The notes under the pieces: generated by a model
What the model was told of the DNA's origin: nothing
Database searches by the model: none
Seen by the model: only the letters and a program-made list of their open reading frames with translations
Part shown: positions 41,212 through 50,375 of the stretch, one piece after another
Layout of the letters: each line of letters begins with the position of its first letter
How positions within the stretch are numbered: position 1 is the stretch's first letter
NCBI GenBank assembly: GCA_045107045.1
Contig: JBGCFR010000030.1
Span: 1 to 64,000 of the forward strand
DNA: 64,000 bases
Source of the DNA: Putridiphycobacter sp045107045
Lineage (GTDB): Bacteria; Bacteroidota; Bacteroidia; Flavobacteriales_D; Crocinitomicaceae
Reading direction: 5' to 3'
Translations under genes and position numbers: made by a program

Positions 41212-42240
41212 TTATTGGTTAGTATTTATATAGTAAATAACAGCATTTGCAATGATTTGTCTACCTTCTTCAGTATAATGTTCTGTGGTCCAGTTTTGAT
41301 CAATGAAATATTCATCTTTTACAGCATTCAGATTGTCAATAATAGGTATTCCTCTGCACGAAAAATAGTCCTTTAAGATCATTCTATTTTGTTCTATTAA
41401 AAAGATCAGATCCTCACCAACTAATTTTTCTGCTTTTTGAGTGTTCTCGGCTAAAAGATTAAAAATTAATTTCCATTTTCTTTTTTTCGATAAGTCAATA
41501 ATCTCATTAAAGTCTTCAATTCTAGGATTGGTTAGTGTATCGATTTGAAACCCATAACCTTTTATATAATGACAGGCCAATTCAGTCAAAGCTTGATTCT
41601 TTATACCATTGCTTTCTACGTATCCTTGAACAGCCATTGCGCTATCCCATTCAATAACATTTTTATATTGAAATGGATATGGAAAGCGCAGGTCGTCTTT
41701 TGCCCATTTATCTTTGTATGCTTTATTTTGTTCTAATTTTGATTTGTTCATAAAGTGCTTAAAAGACAACATAGTTCTAGCTAAAATTGGAGGGTGATAT
41801 CTTATAAATAATAGACTTTTTTGCAAAGCGGGCTCTAAACTTGAATGTATCCAACGTGCATTGAATGATCTAAGATTAAGGGTTACCACCACAGTTTCAA
41901 TTTTTGATGAATTTGATATTTCCCTTAATAAGTATTTAAAAATACCAGCATGTCCAGCTGGTTTTGTTAAGTGATTGACAATTTTATTTGGAATTCCATC
42001 ATTAACAAATTCAGAAATGGTTTTCTTTTCAGTGTCATCTTTATGCATAGCAGTATTTGACGATTCGGCAACATATAGAATTTCAGTTTCTTCGGGAATT
42101 TCACTGAGCAATTTCACTAGATCAGAGTGCTTCTCTAAATCCTTTTCGTAAAAAAAGTAATGGTAAGCAATATTTACAGCTAAAACACTAGTCAGTAGAG
42201 CGATTACTTTATATAATATTTCTTTTTTAGATGGCCACAT
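41212..42240 (-). CDS. Membrane-anchored SGNH/DltD-like partner of MBOAT acyltransferase
   Basis: The 342-residue protein has one N-terminal membrane helix (about 8-30) and a large extracytoplasmic domain. A GDS-like start is LYVAESSNTAM, and the end carries a His-containing DQNWTTEHYTEEG resembling the Asp-x-x-His block of DltD/AlgJ-type proteins. Such proteins complete O-acylation of surface sugars together with MBOAT enzymes. Its ATG overlaps the MBOAT stop by one base, supporting the pairing. The family call is by context and weak motifs. Confidence 0.6.
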   Translation of the reverse strand: MWPSKKEILYKVIALLTSVLAVNIAYHYFFYEKDLEKHSDLVKLLSEIPEETEILYVAESSNTAMHKDDTEKKTISEFVNDGIPNKIVNHLTKPAGHAGIFKYLLREISNSSKIETVVVTLNLRSFNARWIHSSLEPALQKSLLFIRYHPPILARTMLSFKHFMNKSKLEQNKAYKDKWAKDDLRFPYPFQYKNVIEWDSAMAVQGYVESNGIKNQALTELACHYIKGYGFQIDTLTNPRIEDFNEIIDLSKKRKWKLIFNLLAENTQKAEKLVGEDLIFLIEQNRMILKDYFSCRGIPIIDNLNAVKDEYFIDQNWTTEHYTEEGRQIIANAVIYYINTNQ

Positions 42241-43653
42241 TAGAATTGAAAATAGATGAATGGGAAATTTTCGATTCCAGCGAATACTATGATAGAAAAT
42301 ACTAAAAATGAATAGGCAGTCCAACGAATAGCCAATGGCTTTTTAGAAATCCATTTATCAAATCTTGTATTATAAAATGCTAGATCAGTTGAAATAAAAA
42401 ATATTAGTAAGATTGGTGTTTTCCATGGAATATCTAGTGAAATGTTTTCTACATTCCAATTGTAAATAGCAGATTTAAACATTGTCAATGCACTATTAAA
42501 ATCAATACTTCTAAAGAATACCCAAATAATAGTAACAATAATGAACGTCTTTAGGGCTGATAATAAATGCATCCACGAAAAATCCTCTGATTCAATCTTA
42601 ATTTTAAGAAAATAGTTAAATACTTTTTCGATCAAATAAACTATTGCGAATAAGCCTCCCCAAATAATAAAAGTCCAACTGGCTCCATGCCAAATCCCAC
42701 TTAAAACAAATACTATGATTATGTTTAGCACCCACTTACTAGTTTTTGTTCGCTTTCCACCTAACGGGTAATACGTAATCCCTAAACCAAGTTGATAATG
42801 AAATATGCCACCTTTGCCAAAATTCTGCTATATTTCTAGCTAAGTATGGCGTCTTAAAATTATCCATTAATTGAATGCCAAGGAGAAGTGCGCTGCCGAT
42901 TGCAATTAATGAATATCCATAAAAATCACAATAAATTTGGAAAGAATAAAATACCATCCCTGTTAATACATCTAAAGAATGGTAAATATTAGGTTCTAAG
43001 AAAACTTTATCAGCCACTAAAGATAAGTTATCTGCAATAATCATTTTTACAAATAAGCCGTATATTATTAATCTAAATCCATTCGCAAAATTATTATATC
43101 TTAATAGTTGTTTGACTTTAAATTGAGGGGCCAAAGCGCTATATCTTTCTATCGGCCCGGCTACTAATTGTGGAAAGAATGAAACATATAATGCGAAATG
43201 GCCTAAATGCCGTTCAGCCTTAATTTTAGAATTATAAACATCAATTGCATAGCTAAGTGTTTGAAAAGTGTAGAATGATATTCCTACAGGTAGCAAAAGA
43301 TCAAATAATGGCAGTTGATAATAGAAGCCTAAATTAGTAGCAAACAAATTAATGTTTTCCGTAGCGAAAGTTAAATACTTGAATGAAAATAAAAGCCCTA
43401 AATTGATAGTTATGCTTATAATTAACCATGGCAACCGCTGCTTCTTATGCAAAAGGCTTTCCATTTTTAACCCAATAAGATAATCAATTATTGTCGAGAA
43501 TATGATCAGGAAAATATACTTGATATTCCAGCTCATATAAAAGAAATAACTCGCACCAAGTAACAATATCCATCTATGCTTTGCTGGAAATAGATAATAG
43601 ATCACTACAACTGCGGGCAAAAAGATTATAAATTCAACGGTATTAAATAGCAT
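42240..43653 (-). pseudogene. Frameshifted MBOAT-family O-acyltransferase (DltB/AlgI-like)
   Basis: Two adjacent frames together make one MBOAT enzyme. Residues 1-304 (43653-42739) hold LLPVGISFYTFQTLSY, FFPQLVAGPIER and FWQRWHISLSTWFRDYV. The C-terminal part continues to 42240 in another frame and holds the catalytic His in SGIWHGASW. At about 42768-42776 the expected DYVYxPLGGKR is split: the stretch PLGGKRTKTSKW is intact but out of frame, as if two bases (one TA unit) were lost from GTATATTAC. The first frame then adds a short wrong tail and stops. It may be a true recent pseudogene, a phase-variable state, or a sequencing error. Everything else looks well preserved. Confidence 0.8.
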
Positions 43654-43689
43654 TCTTGCGGTTGCAAATTATTGTTCTTAGTATACCGT

Positions 43690-43697
43690 CAAATATA
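43690..43697 (-). promoter_or_regulatory. -7 element TATATTTG upstream of the MBOAT gene
   Basis: On the minus strand TATATTTG lies 36 nt before the MBOAT start. No -33 TTTG is visible. Confidence 0.4.
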
Positions 43698-43781
43698 TTA
43701 ATTTATTCTTGTCCGTTTTAAGAAACCGCAATTATGTAATTTGATCAACTAAACGGTAGAAGTAGCTATATTAGTAAGAAT

Positions 43782-44201
43782 CTAATCTTTATTCGCTGTT
43801 ATGGTTAAAGTCCGATCACCATAGCTTAAGACATCAATTGAATAACTAAACTTACCGGTTCCAAGTTCAGGTTCACCAACATAATCTATTGGTTGAAATG
43901 TAAAGGTCTCATCTCCAATTTGGAGAGATGTATAAGCATAATTGAATGCCTTGTCATACACTTTGTAACAAGTTGAAGTGCCTTTTTCTATTATTCCATA
44001 ATTAACATTTCCTCCAGTTGGGTTCAGCACAACATTGCAAAAATCATACTTACTATTGTTAATAATTCTAATGTTGGTTTTGTTTATGTCTTCATTACAC
44101 AAGCTTTTTGAATGCTCTTCACAACCTTTTAAGCTATCTTTATTACATCCAATTAAAAATGCTGAGATTAATGCAACTCCTAAAACCAAACTGAATTTCA
44201 T
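43782..44201 (-). CDS. Putative lipoprotein of unknown function
   Basis: The 139-residue product starts MKFSLVLGVALISAFLIGC, a good lipoprotein signal with LIGC lipobox, followed by a cysteine-containing domain (KGCEEHSKSLC, NSKYDFCNVVL, STCYKVYD) that looks like a small beta sandwich. I do not recognise the family. GTG 44204 is possible but ATG 44201 is preferred. A near-consensus TAATTTTC lies upstream. No operon partner is evident. Confidence 0.7.
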   Translation of the reverse strand: MKFSLVLGVALISAFLIGCNKDSLKGCEEHSKSLCNEDINKTNIRIINNSKYDFCNVVLNPTGGNVNYGIIEKGTSTCYKVYDKAFNYAYTSLQIGDETFTFQPIDYVGEPELGTGKFSYSIDVLSYGDRTLTITANKD

Positions 44202-44313
44202 CACTGTAATTTTTATTACGAAAATTATCTAATTATATTGAAATGGCAATGGTTTTTCTTTTTAAGAAAGTTAAAAAATTAAAAAAGTTTGGAGTTAGCG
44301 AAATTAGAATATT

Positions 44314-45219
44314 CTAGGATTTTTGGCTATTGTATTTCAACCAGCGTCTATTTTCGTTTTCAATACGACGTTTAAACTTATCAGGCAGTGGAATTGAGAA
44401 TTCTAAACATTCGTTCGTAATAGGATGATAAAATTTAAGGCCTACTGCAGCCAGGAATAATCCTTTGTGCTTAATCGTATTTTTCGCATAAAGTTTATCA
44501 CCCAAAATTGGTATTTTACTGCTAGATAAATGAATTCTTAGCTGATGTGTTCTGCCGGTTTTAGGACTCATTTTTATTAAGGTTAACCAGTCATTTTTTA
44601 GAGAACGAGATTCAGAAATAATTCGAAATTTTGTATATGCTGATTTATGATTAATTGACTCATCAAAATAGCCCATTTCTTTTAATTCTGAATTCAATTT
44701 TCCGCTGCAAAGTGCGTAATAAGTTTTTTCAATTTCTTTATTTTCGAATTGATTACCTAGGCTAATTCTGGCAGATTTAGTTTTTGCACAAATAACAAGT
44801 CCACTGGTTTGATTATCAATTCTGTGAGTAGGTTGCGGCCATGGTAGTCTATTAGTTTCCGTGCTTTGTTTTAAGTTATAAGACAATGTATTTGCAAGTG
44901 TTTTAAATTGATTTCCACTAACAATTAACCCCGCAGGCTTATTGATAATCGCAAGGTGATTATCCTCAAAAATAATAGGCATTTCTAAGTGATAAGCTTT
45001 AGGAGGAGTGTTCTCCAAATCTAATATTGTGATTTTATCACCTACAGTTAACCAGCTTCCACCTGGAACAATGCAATTGTTGACGTTGACTGCACCCTTT
45101 GAAATCATTTTCTTGACACTTTTTCGAGATTCAAAAAAGTCGACAAACTTTTCGCAATATGTATTTAGCCTTGTAGGTTCAAGTAGTTCTAAAACAACTA
45201 TTGTTTTTATGATTCTCAT
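44314..45219 (-). CDS. RluA-family pseudouridine synthase
   Basis: The 301-residue protein has an N-terminal S4-like RNA-binding domain (about 15-68; SRKSVKKMISKGAVNVNN) and a pseudouridine synthase domain. The catalytic Asp is D135 in HRIDNQTSGL, and later motifs are KTYYALCSG and GRTHQLRIHLSS. Members modify uridines in 23S rRNA or tRNA; RluC, RluD and RluA subtypes cannot be told apart here. It is an isolated gene. Confidence 0.92.
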   Translation of the reverse strand: MRIIKTIVVLELLEPTRLNTYCEKFVDFFESRKSVKKMISKGAVNVNNCIVPGGSWLTVGDKITILDLENTPPKAYHLEMPIIFEDNHLAIINKPAGLIVSGNQFKTLANTLSYNLKQSTETNRLPWPQPTHRIDNQTSGLVICAKTKSARISLGNQFENKEIEKTYYALCSGKLNSELKEMGYFDESINHKSAYTKFRIISESRSLKNDWLTLIKMSPKTGRTHQLRIHLSSSKIPILGDKLYAKNTIKHKGLFLAAVGLKFYHPITNECLEFSIPLPDKFKRRIENENRRWLKYNSQKS

Positions 45220-45447
45220 TCAAATCAAAGATTGCAAAAAAAATGAAAAGAAAACATTTTGTAAAGGACTATTTTTTTTTAGTTAATCCAAAAAAATTAT
45301 TTTTACAACTTAGATAATAATGAGTGTTTTAATGTGTGCTGAGCTGTGGACTATAATAAAATAAGATGCTTAGATTTAAACAGCGCTTAACATTGATAAT
45401 AATCTCAAAGATTTCTTATCATTTTTATTAATATTGTATCGTTAATT

Positions 45448-46014
45448 ATGTTAGAGAAAGAATATAGGCCATTATGGTTAATGAGCCTAGTAACTTTATT
45501 CGGTTTTCCTCTATTGGCTTGGCCGCTAATGTGGTATCAGGATATTAGTTGGTCGTCAATTTTTCATCTCTCAAAAAAAGTTTGGTTTTACTTACCATTA
45601 TCTCTTTCGCTCGGTATTTTTTTTGGATTAATAATGATCTATCTAACAGAGCTTCAGTTTTTCGATAAAGCGTTATCTTCAATACGTAATCGATTAAAAA
45701 ACATTAAATTAACAACTTTCTTTGTCGTCACATTGTCAATTTGTGCAGGTGTGGGCGAGGAGATTTTCTTTAGAGCAGCTTTGCAACCTTTGCTTGGGGT
45801 TTGGCTGACGAGCTTAATCTTTGTGTCTATTCATGGTTATTTTTCTTTAAAAAACAGTTGGTTAAACCTATTTGGACTTTTATTGTTTTTATTTATCGTT
45901 TTTATAGGTTGGTTGGCTAAAGAATACAGTCTTTGGATTGCAATTTTAGCACATTTTAGTTACGATCTGGTCCTATTATTCTATTACAAAAAAGAACAAC
46001 AAGCTCCATTTTAA
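45448..46014 (+). CDS. CPBP-family intramembrane metalloprotease
   Basis: The 188-residue protein has about five membrane helices and the CPBP/Abi motifs: EEIFFR with E104, E105 and R109, a second motif containing H129 in FVSIHGYF, and a third with H169 in ILAHFSYDL. Bacterial members are related to CAAX prenyl endopeptidases and often act in signalling or toxin immunity. The substrate is unknown. It stands alone, followed 90 bases later by the response-regulator gene. Confidence 0.88.
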   Translation: MLEKEYRPLWLMSLVTLFGFPLLAWPLMWYQDISWSSIFHLSKKVWFYLPLSLSLGIFFGLIMIYLTELQFFDKALSSIRNRLKNIKLTTFFVVTLSICAGVGEEIFFRAALQPLLGVWLTSLIFVSIHGYFSLKNSWLNLFGLLLFLFIVFIGWLAKEYSLWIAILAHFSYDLVLLFYYKKEQQAPF

Positions 46015-46065
46015 GTAGATTTCTATTTTAATAATTACTATCAAAGCATACTGTTTCTTTTTATA

Positions 46066-46073
46066 TATTTTTG
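46066..46073 (+). promoter_or_regulatory. -7 element TATTTTTG upstream of the sigma-54 activator-like gene
   Basis: TATTTTTG lies 31 nt before the ATG at 46105; an alternative TATCTTTA follows at 46075. No -33 TTTG is seen. Confidence 0.35.
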
Positions 46074-46104
46074 ATATCTTTATCCCTTTAATAATTGAGA
46101 TACT

Positions 46105-47268
46105 ATGACTAAAATATTGATCATTGATGATGAAAGCAGTATTCGTAGAACACTAAAGGAAATTTTAGAGTTTGAAAATTATAAAGTAGATGCTGCTGAA
46201 GATGGGAAAGTAGGGCTGAAGGCCGCCATTGATAATCAGTATGATGTTATATTTTGTGATATTAAAATGCCACAAATGGATGGACTTGAAGTATTGTCAG
46301 GATTAAAAAAAGCAAATATTAAAACGCCTGTCATTATGATTTCTGGTCATGGGAATATTGAGACAGCAGTAGATTCAATCAAGAATGGTGCTTACGATTT
46401 TATCGAAAAACCACTTGATTTAAACAGAATTTTAGTAACTATAAAGAATGCGTTAGACAAGGCAGATTTGGTTCAAGAAACCTCAGTTTTGAAGAGGGAG
46501 GTTAAGAAGTTGGCAAAATCTACAACCATTATTGGCGAGTCTAAACCTATTCATGACATTCTTGAAATAATTGGTAAAGTAGGACCAACAGACGCTAGGG
46601 TTTTAGTAACTGGACCAAATGGATCAGGTAAGGAGTTGGTGGCTAGACAATTACATGATAATAGCACAAGAAGTAAATCTCCATTTATTGAGGTGAATTG
46701 TGCTGCTATTCCCTCGGAATTAATTGAGTCCGAATTGTTTGGCCATGAAAAAGGTGCCTTTACTTCTGCCAATAAAATGCGAAAAGGGAAATTTGAATTG
46801 GCAGATGGAGGAACGCTGTTTTTAGATGAAATAGGCGATATGTCTGCTTCGGCTCAAGCCAAAGTTCTTAGGGCTTTGCAAGAAAATAGAATCACCAGAG
46901 TAGGTGGGGAAAAAGATATTAAGGTAAATCCTAGAGTAGTGGCTGCCACTAATAAGGATTTAAAGAAAATGATTGAAGATGGTGGATTCAGAGAGGATCT
47001 TTATCACCGTTTAAGTGTTATATTAATTGAAGTACCATCTTTAAACGAAAGAAAGGATGATATTCCATTATTAGCAAACTTCTTTATTGAAAAAGTTTGT
47101 AGCGAGTATGGAATTGCCACCAAAACTTTTACTGAAGCAGCTCTAGCAGCGCTGCAAAATGTTGATTGGACAGGAAATATCAGGGAGTTAAGAAATATTG
47201 TTGAAAGACTGGTAATTCTTTGTCCTCAAGAAATAACAGAGTCTGATATTAAACTTCATGTAAAGTAA
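46105..47268 (+). CDS. NtrC/AtoC-type response regulator lacking a C-terminal HTH
   Basis: The 387-residue protein has a receiver domain (1-120, phospho-Asp D52 in FCDIKMPQMDG) and a sigma-54-interaction AAA+ domain (about 140-375). The AAA+ part shows Walker A GPNGSGKE, Walker B GGTLFLDEIGD and arginine finger FREDLYHR. The sigma-54 contact loop reads GAFTSA (217-222), not GAFTGA. It ends right after WTGNIRELRNIVERL and TESDIKLHVK, with no Fis-type DNA-binding domain. I recall similar short forms elsewhere in Bacteroidota. It may act from solution on sigma-54 promoters. No cognate kinase is adjacent; nadC begins 2 bases later. Confidence 0.92.
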   Translation: MTKILIIDDESSIRRTLKEILEFENYKVDAAEDGKVGLKAAIDNQYDVIFCDIKMPQMDGLEVLSGLKKANIKTPVIMISGHGNIETAVDSIKNGAYDFIEKPLDLNRILVTIKNALDKADLVQETSVLKREVKKLAKSTTIIGESKPIHDILEIIGKVGPTDARVLVTGPNGSGKELVARQLHDNSTRSKSPFIEVNCAAIPSELIESELFGHEKGAFTSANKMRKGKFELADGGTLFLDEIGDMSASAQAKVLRALQENRITRVGGEKDIKVNPRVVAATNKDLKKMIEDGGFREDLYHRLSVILIEVPSLNERKDDIPLLANFFIEKVCSEYGIATKTFTEAALAALQNVDWTGNIRELRNIVERLVILCPQEITESDIKLHVK

Positions 47269-47270
47269 CC

Positions 47271-48140
47271 ATGCAAATCATTGTTCCGGATTATTCAATT
47301 GTTGATGAGGTAATTACAAGAGCCTTGCATGAGGATATTGGAGATGGCGACCATACATCACTCGCTACAGTTCCTGAAAATGCTACTGGAAAAGGACGCT
47401 TACTTGTAAAGGATGATGGAATTATTGCTGGAGTTGAGCTAGCACTAAGAATTTTTAACAAAGTTGACCCTAATTTAAAAATTGATGTCTTAATAAATGA
47501 TGGAACACCAATAAAAAAAGGAGATATTGCCTTTTATGTTACTGGTAGTTCAAGGTCTATTTTAACTGCAGAACGACTGGTGCTTAATTTTATGCAGAGA
47601 ATGAGTGGAATAGCGACAAAAACTAACCAATTGGCTAATTTAATTGCGGATTTACCTACTCAGCTTTTGGATACTAGAAAAACAACACCCGGAGTTAGGA
47701 TGATGGAGAAATGGGCAGTTAAAATTGGTGGTGGAAACAATCATAGGTATGCACTTTATGACATGATTATGATAAAGGATAACCATGTTGACTATGCAGG
47801 TGGAATTTTAGAAGCAATTGATAGGGTAGAGTCCTATCAGAAGACAGAAGGAAAACAACTAAAAGTGGAAATTGAAACTCGTAATATAGAAGAAGTTCTT
47901 TTGGTAGTGAAGCATGGAAAAGTAGATAGAATTATGCTTGATAATTTTACCCCATCTGAAATTGAGGATGCTTTAAAAGTAATTCCAAGGGATAGGTTTG
48001 AAGTGGAGGCAAGTGGAGGTATTACCGAGGATTCAATTCGACAGTATGCTTTAACTGGAGTTGACTTTATAAGTTCAGGTGCTTTAACACATTCATATCA
48101 AAGTCTTGACTTAAGTTTAAAGGCAGATTTTAATATTTGA
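47271..48140 (+). CDS. nadC: Nicotinate-nucleotide pyrophosphorylase (carboxylating)
   Basis: NadC converts quinolinate and PRPP to nicotinate mononucleotide, the last step of the de novo pathway to NaMN. The 289-residue protein shows HEDIGDGDHTS, ERLVLNFMQRMSGIAT, LDTRKTTPGVRMMEKWAV, GGGNNHRYALYD, IKDNH and EASGGI. The ATG is two bases after the response-regulator stop, so they are likely co-transcribed. nadA and nadB are not in the window. Confidence 0.96.
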   Translation: MQIIVPDYSIVDEVITRALHEDIGDGDHTSLATVPENATGKGRLLVKDDGIIAGVELALRIFNKVDPNLKIDVLINDGTPIKKGDIAFYVTGSSRSILTAERLVLNFMQRMSGIATKTNQLANLIADLPTQLLDTRKTTPGVRMMEKWAVKIGGGNNHRYALYDMIMIKDNHVDYAGGILEAIDRVESYQKTEGKQLKVEIETRNIEEVLLVVKHGKVDRIMLDNFTPSEIEDALKVIPRDRFEVEASGGITEDSIRQYALTGVDFISSGALTHSYQSLDLSLKADFNI

Positions 48141-48174
48141 AAGAATTGGTGGTGATTAGTAAAAAAGTACAGCC

Positions 48175-50304
48175 TTATCTCTTTTTCTTTTCAAATTCTT
48201 CCAATGTATAGAAAGTTCCTTTGTACAGCACCATAATTATTGTTTCCTTTAATTCATAGCCTAGGTAGCTCTCAACTAATTTTTCTGCATCTTTAAGTGT
48301 GCTGACTTTACGAGAATAGTACTTTGTGACACCATCTTTTTCTTGTACTGGTCGTATGCCCCCAATTGAAAGATATTTTTCAATAATATCTATCGGGATT
48401 TCGTCAACGAAAGTTCCTAAAAGTACTTGATATTGGACATCTGAAGGATCTATTTTTGGTTTGTTAGGAATAGGAATTACTGAGTCTCTCGGTTCAACAA
48501 ATGAATTTAATTCATTGCTTTCATCATAACCCTTAGGTAAAACAAGTACTTTAGCTTCCTTTAAGGTAATTCGTTTTTTGTCTTGATATGCTACAATAAA
48601 AGTGTCATCAATACCTTTCTTTTTTAATCCCGAAATTGTAGCCTTTGCATCACGGTAATTATCAAAAATGCCAGAATAGTATCTAATTAACCCATCTTGC
48701 CCTTTTGCAAAAGTGATGTTCTCTACACCGGGAAAGGCGGTCTCAGTGTTTACTGGTTTTCTAAATGATCCAATCTGAACTCTAAAATTAGGTTTGTCAG
48801 ATCCAAAGTCCGGCAGTGGCTTCCCTTGAGCCATATTAATGCGTTCAATTTTATCGATTACTTTTTTATTAATTGTTAAGAAATCGGTCTGAGCATTGTT
48901 AGATTTACCTATGACCTCTACCTTAACGCCTTCATTCTCCAGGCTAGACTTTGCTGCTACTGCGTCTTCTATTTTTTCGTATTTTCCAAGAACATAATAT
49001 ACAGTATCACCTTTAAGTACAGTTTCGAATTCCTTGTATCCTAAAAATTTATGTAATTCGTTAGCGGATATGCTTTTATGTTCTTTTCCAATAATAACAA
49101 CATAATTTCTGTTTTCTGGGCCTTTTGCTGTTGGCTGAATAAGTGGTCTGCCTGCAGTATAATCTTTATGAGAAAAAACTTCTTCAAATCCATATGCTAA
49201 ACCAGTTGAGTCCATCATCAATTCTTGCCATCTTAAAAAGACAGACTCCGGAATAGTGACGCCAAAACGATTTACATGATTACCTAAAGGAGTGTCTTCT
49301 TCATCAAAATAATCTGATACACCATCCTTATCTGTATCTAACGGACAGCCGTGTTCATCAACCAATGCCTCAATTGGAGTTGCGAAGCAGTCATCAACTG
49401 CATCAATTACACCATCATTATCCCAATCTGTTTGGTCATATGCTAATAAGTCTTCTTGATTTTCGAAATCTTCTTCGCTTTGTTCACCCTCTTTAAAGAA
49501 CTCGAGGTCATAACTCAAACCTATATTTGAATATAAAATAAAATCTTTTCTGTCGTCACCTTTTCTAATTCCTTGACCAGCAGGTGAGATATTATCTATC
49601 AAATCGGTGAGTGCAAAGTTTAGAGTAGTTCCTATTCTGAAATCAACTCTAGGTGTAAGGTGAAACTCAGCTCCAAAAGAAACCGGAATTGCAAAACTTT
49701 GTTCTCTATATTTTCCAAGACTATCATAATTTTGAGCTCTTAAGTCAGTTTCGTATTTATAGTCTCTAATTATTGGTATCGCATCTTTAGCATTAGGATC
49801 ATTTTCAGCAAGATTCATTATAGATCCATCTGACCAATAATGATAGGCATTACCATTGGCATCATATAAGTCTGTTTTTGATAAGAATTCAAAAGAAGAA
49901 ATACCTATGCCTAGATACGGATTGAAAAAAGACCGTGTAGGATGAAAAAGAGGATAAAAATTATAATGAAGACTAAGAGACCCCATTCTAATTCGAGACT
50001 GAAAGTTATAATTTCTAGTTAGTGTTCTTTCATTAGCACTAACTTTACCATAAGTGGCGACAAATTCAAAATTTAGCGCTTTGTTTAACGGAGCGTTTAT
50101 CATCAAATTTCCTCCCATTCTATTCACCGTAGCGGAAAAACCGGATTGATAACTTTGAATTTCACCAAAATAGGCCATGGTTCCAGTTCCAATGCCTACT
50201 CTAGGTTTAAAAACATGATTTAAGGTGTCAAACTGTGAAAAACCTGACATACTTATCATTGTTAGAATAAATGAAAATAGTATATGTCTTTTTGACAACT
50301 TCAA
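48175..50304 (-). CDS. Outer-membrane protein: beta barrel, TSP type-3 repeats and three SPOR-like repeats
   Basis: The 709-residue protein begins with a signal peptide (to about 24). An outer-membrane barrel-like region (about 30-270) follows, with GIGTGTMAYFGEI and NPYLGIGISSFEF. Calcium-binding thrombospondin type-3-like repeats (about 291-330; DNDGVIDAVDDC, DTDKDGVSDYFD) lead to three SPOR-like repeats (about 400-467, 506-575, 623-693; RVQIGSFRKP, YQVLLGTF). SPOR domains bind denuded peptidoglycan glycan strands, so it may bridge outer membrane and cell wall. The start is TTG 50304, since no ATG precedes the signal peptide. It follows a TPR/PD40 gene on the same strand. Confidence 0.78.
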   Translation of the reverse strand: MKLSKRHILFSFILTMISMSGFSQFDTLNHVFKPRVGIGTGTMAYFGEIQSYQSGFSATVNRMGGNLMINAPLNKALNFEFVATYGKVSANERTLTRNYNFQSRIRMGSLSLHYNFYPLFHPTRSFFNPYLGIGISSFEFLSKTDLYDANGNAYHYWSDGSIMNLAENDPNAKDAIPIIRDYKYETDLRAQNYDSLGKYREQSFAIPVSFGAEFHLTPRVDFRIGTTLNFALTDLIDNISPAGQGIRKGDDRKDFILYSNIGLSYDLEFFKEGEQSEEDFENQEDLLAYDQTDWDNDGVIDAVDDCFATPIEALVDEHGCPLDTDKDGVSDYFDEEDTPLGNHVNRFGVTIPESVFLRWQELMMDSTGLAYGFEEVFSHKDYTAGRPLIQPTAKGPENRNYVVIIGKEHKSISANELHKFLGYKEFETVLKGDTVYYVLGKYEKIEDAVAAKSSLENEGVKVEVIGKSNNAQTDFLTINKKVIDKIERINMAQGKPLPDFGSDKPNFRVQIGSFRKPVNTETAFPGVENITFAKGQDGLIRYYSGIFDNYRDAKATISGLKKKGIDDTFIVAYQDKKRITLKEAKVLVLPKGYDESNELNSFVEPRDSVIPIPNKPKIDPSDVQYQVLLGTFVDEIPIDIIEKYLSIGGIRPVQEKDGVTKYYSRKVSTLKDAEKLVESYLGYELKETIIMVLYKGTFYTLEEFEKKKR

Positions 50305-50375
50305 ATAGGGGATTTTATAATATTACTGCTAAAATAATCAAAAAAACAGTACGATAACAGATTATTTTGAGTTCA

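Noticed and set aside
42700..42790. Programmed ribosomal frameshift in the MBOAT gene
   Set aside because: The required shift is +1 or -2 and would have to occur before PLGGKR, where no slippery sequence or stimulatory stem is visible; a small deletion or read error is simpler.
45243..45317. A 24-codon frame starting MKRKHFVKDYF in the 45220-45447 gap
   Set aside because: It is very short, AT-driven and lacks a clear promoter or known family; probably chance.
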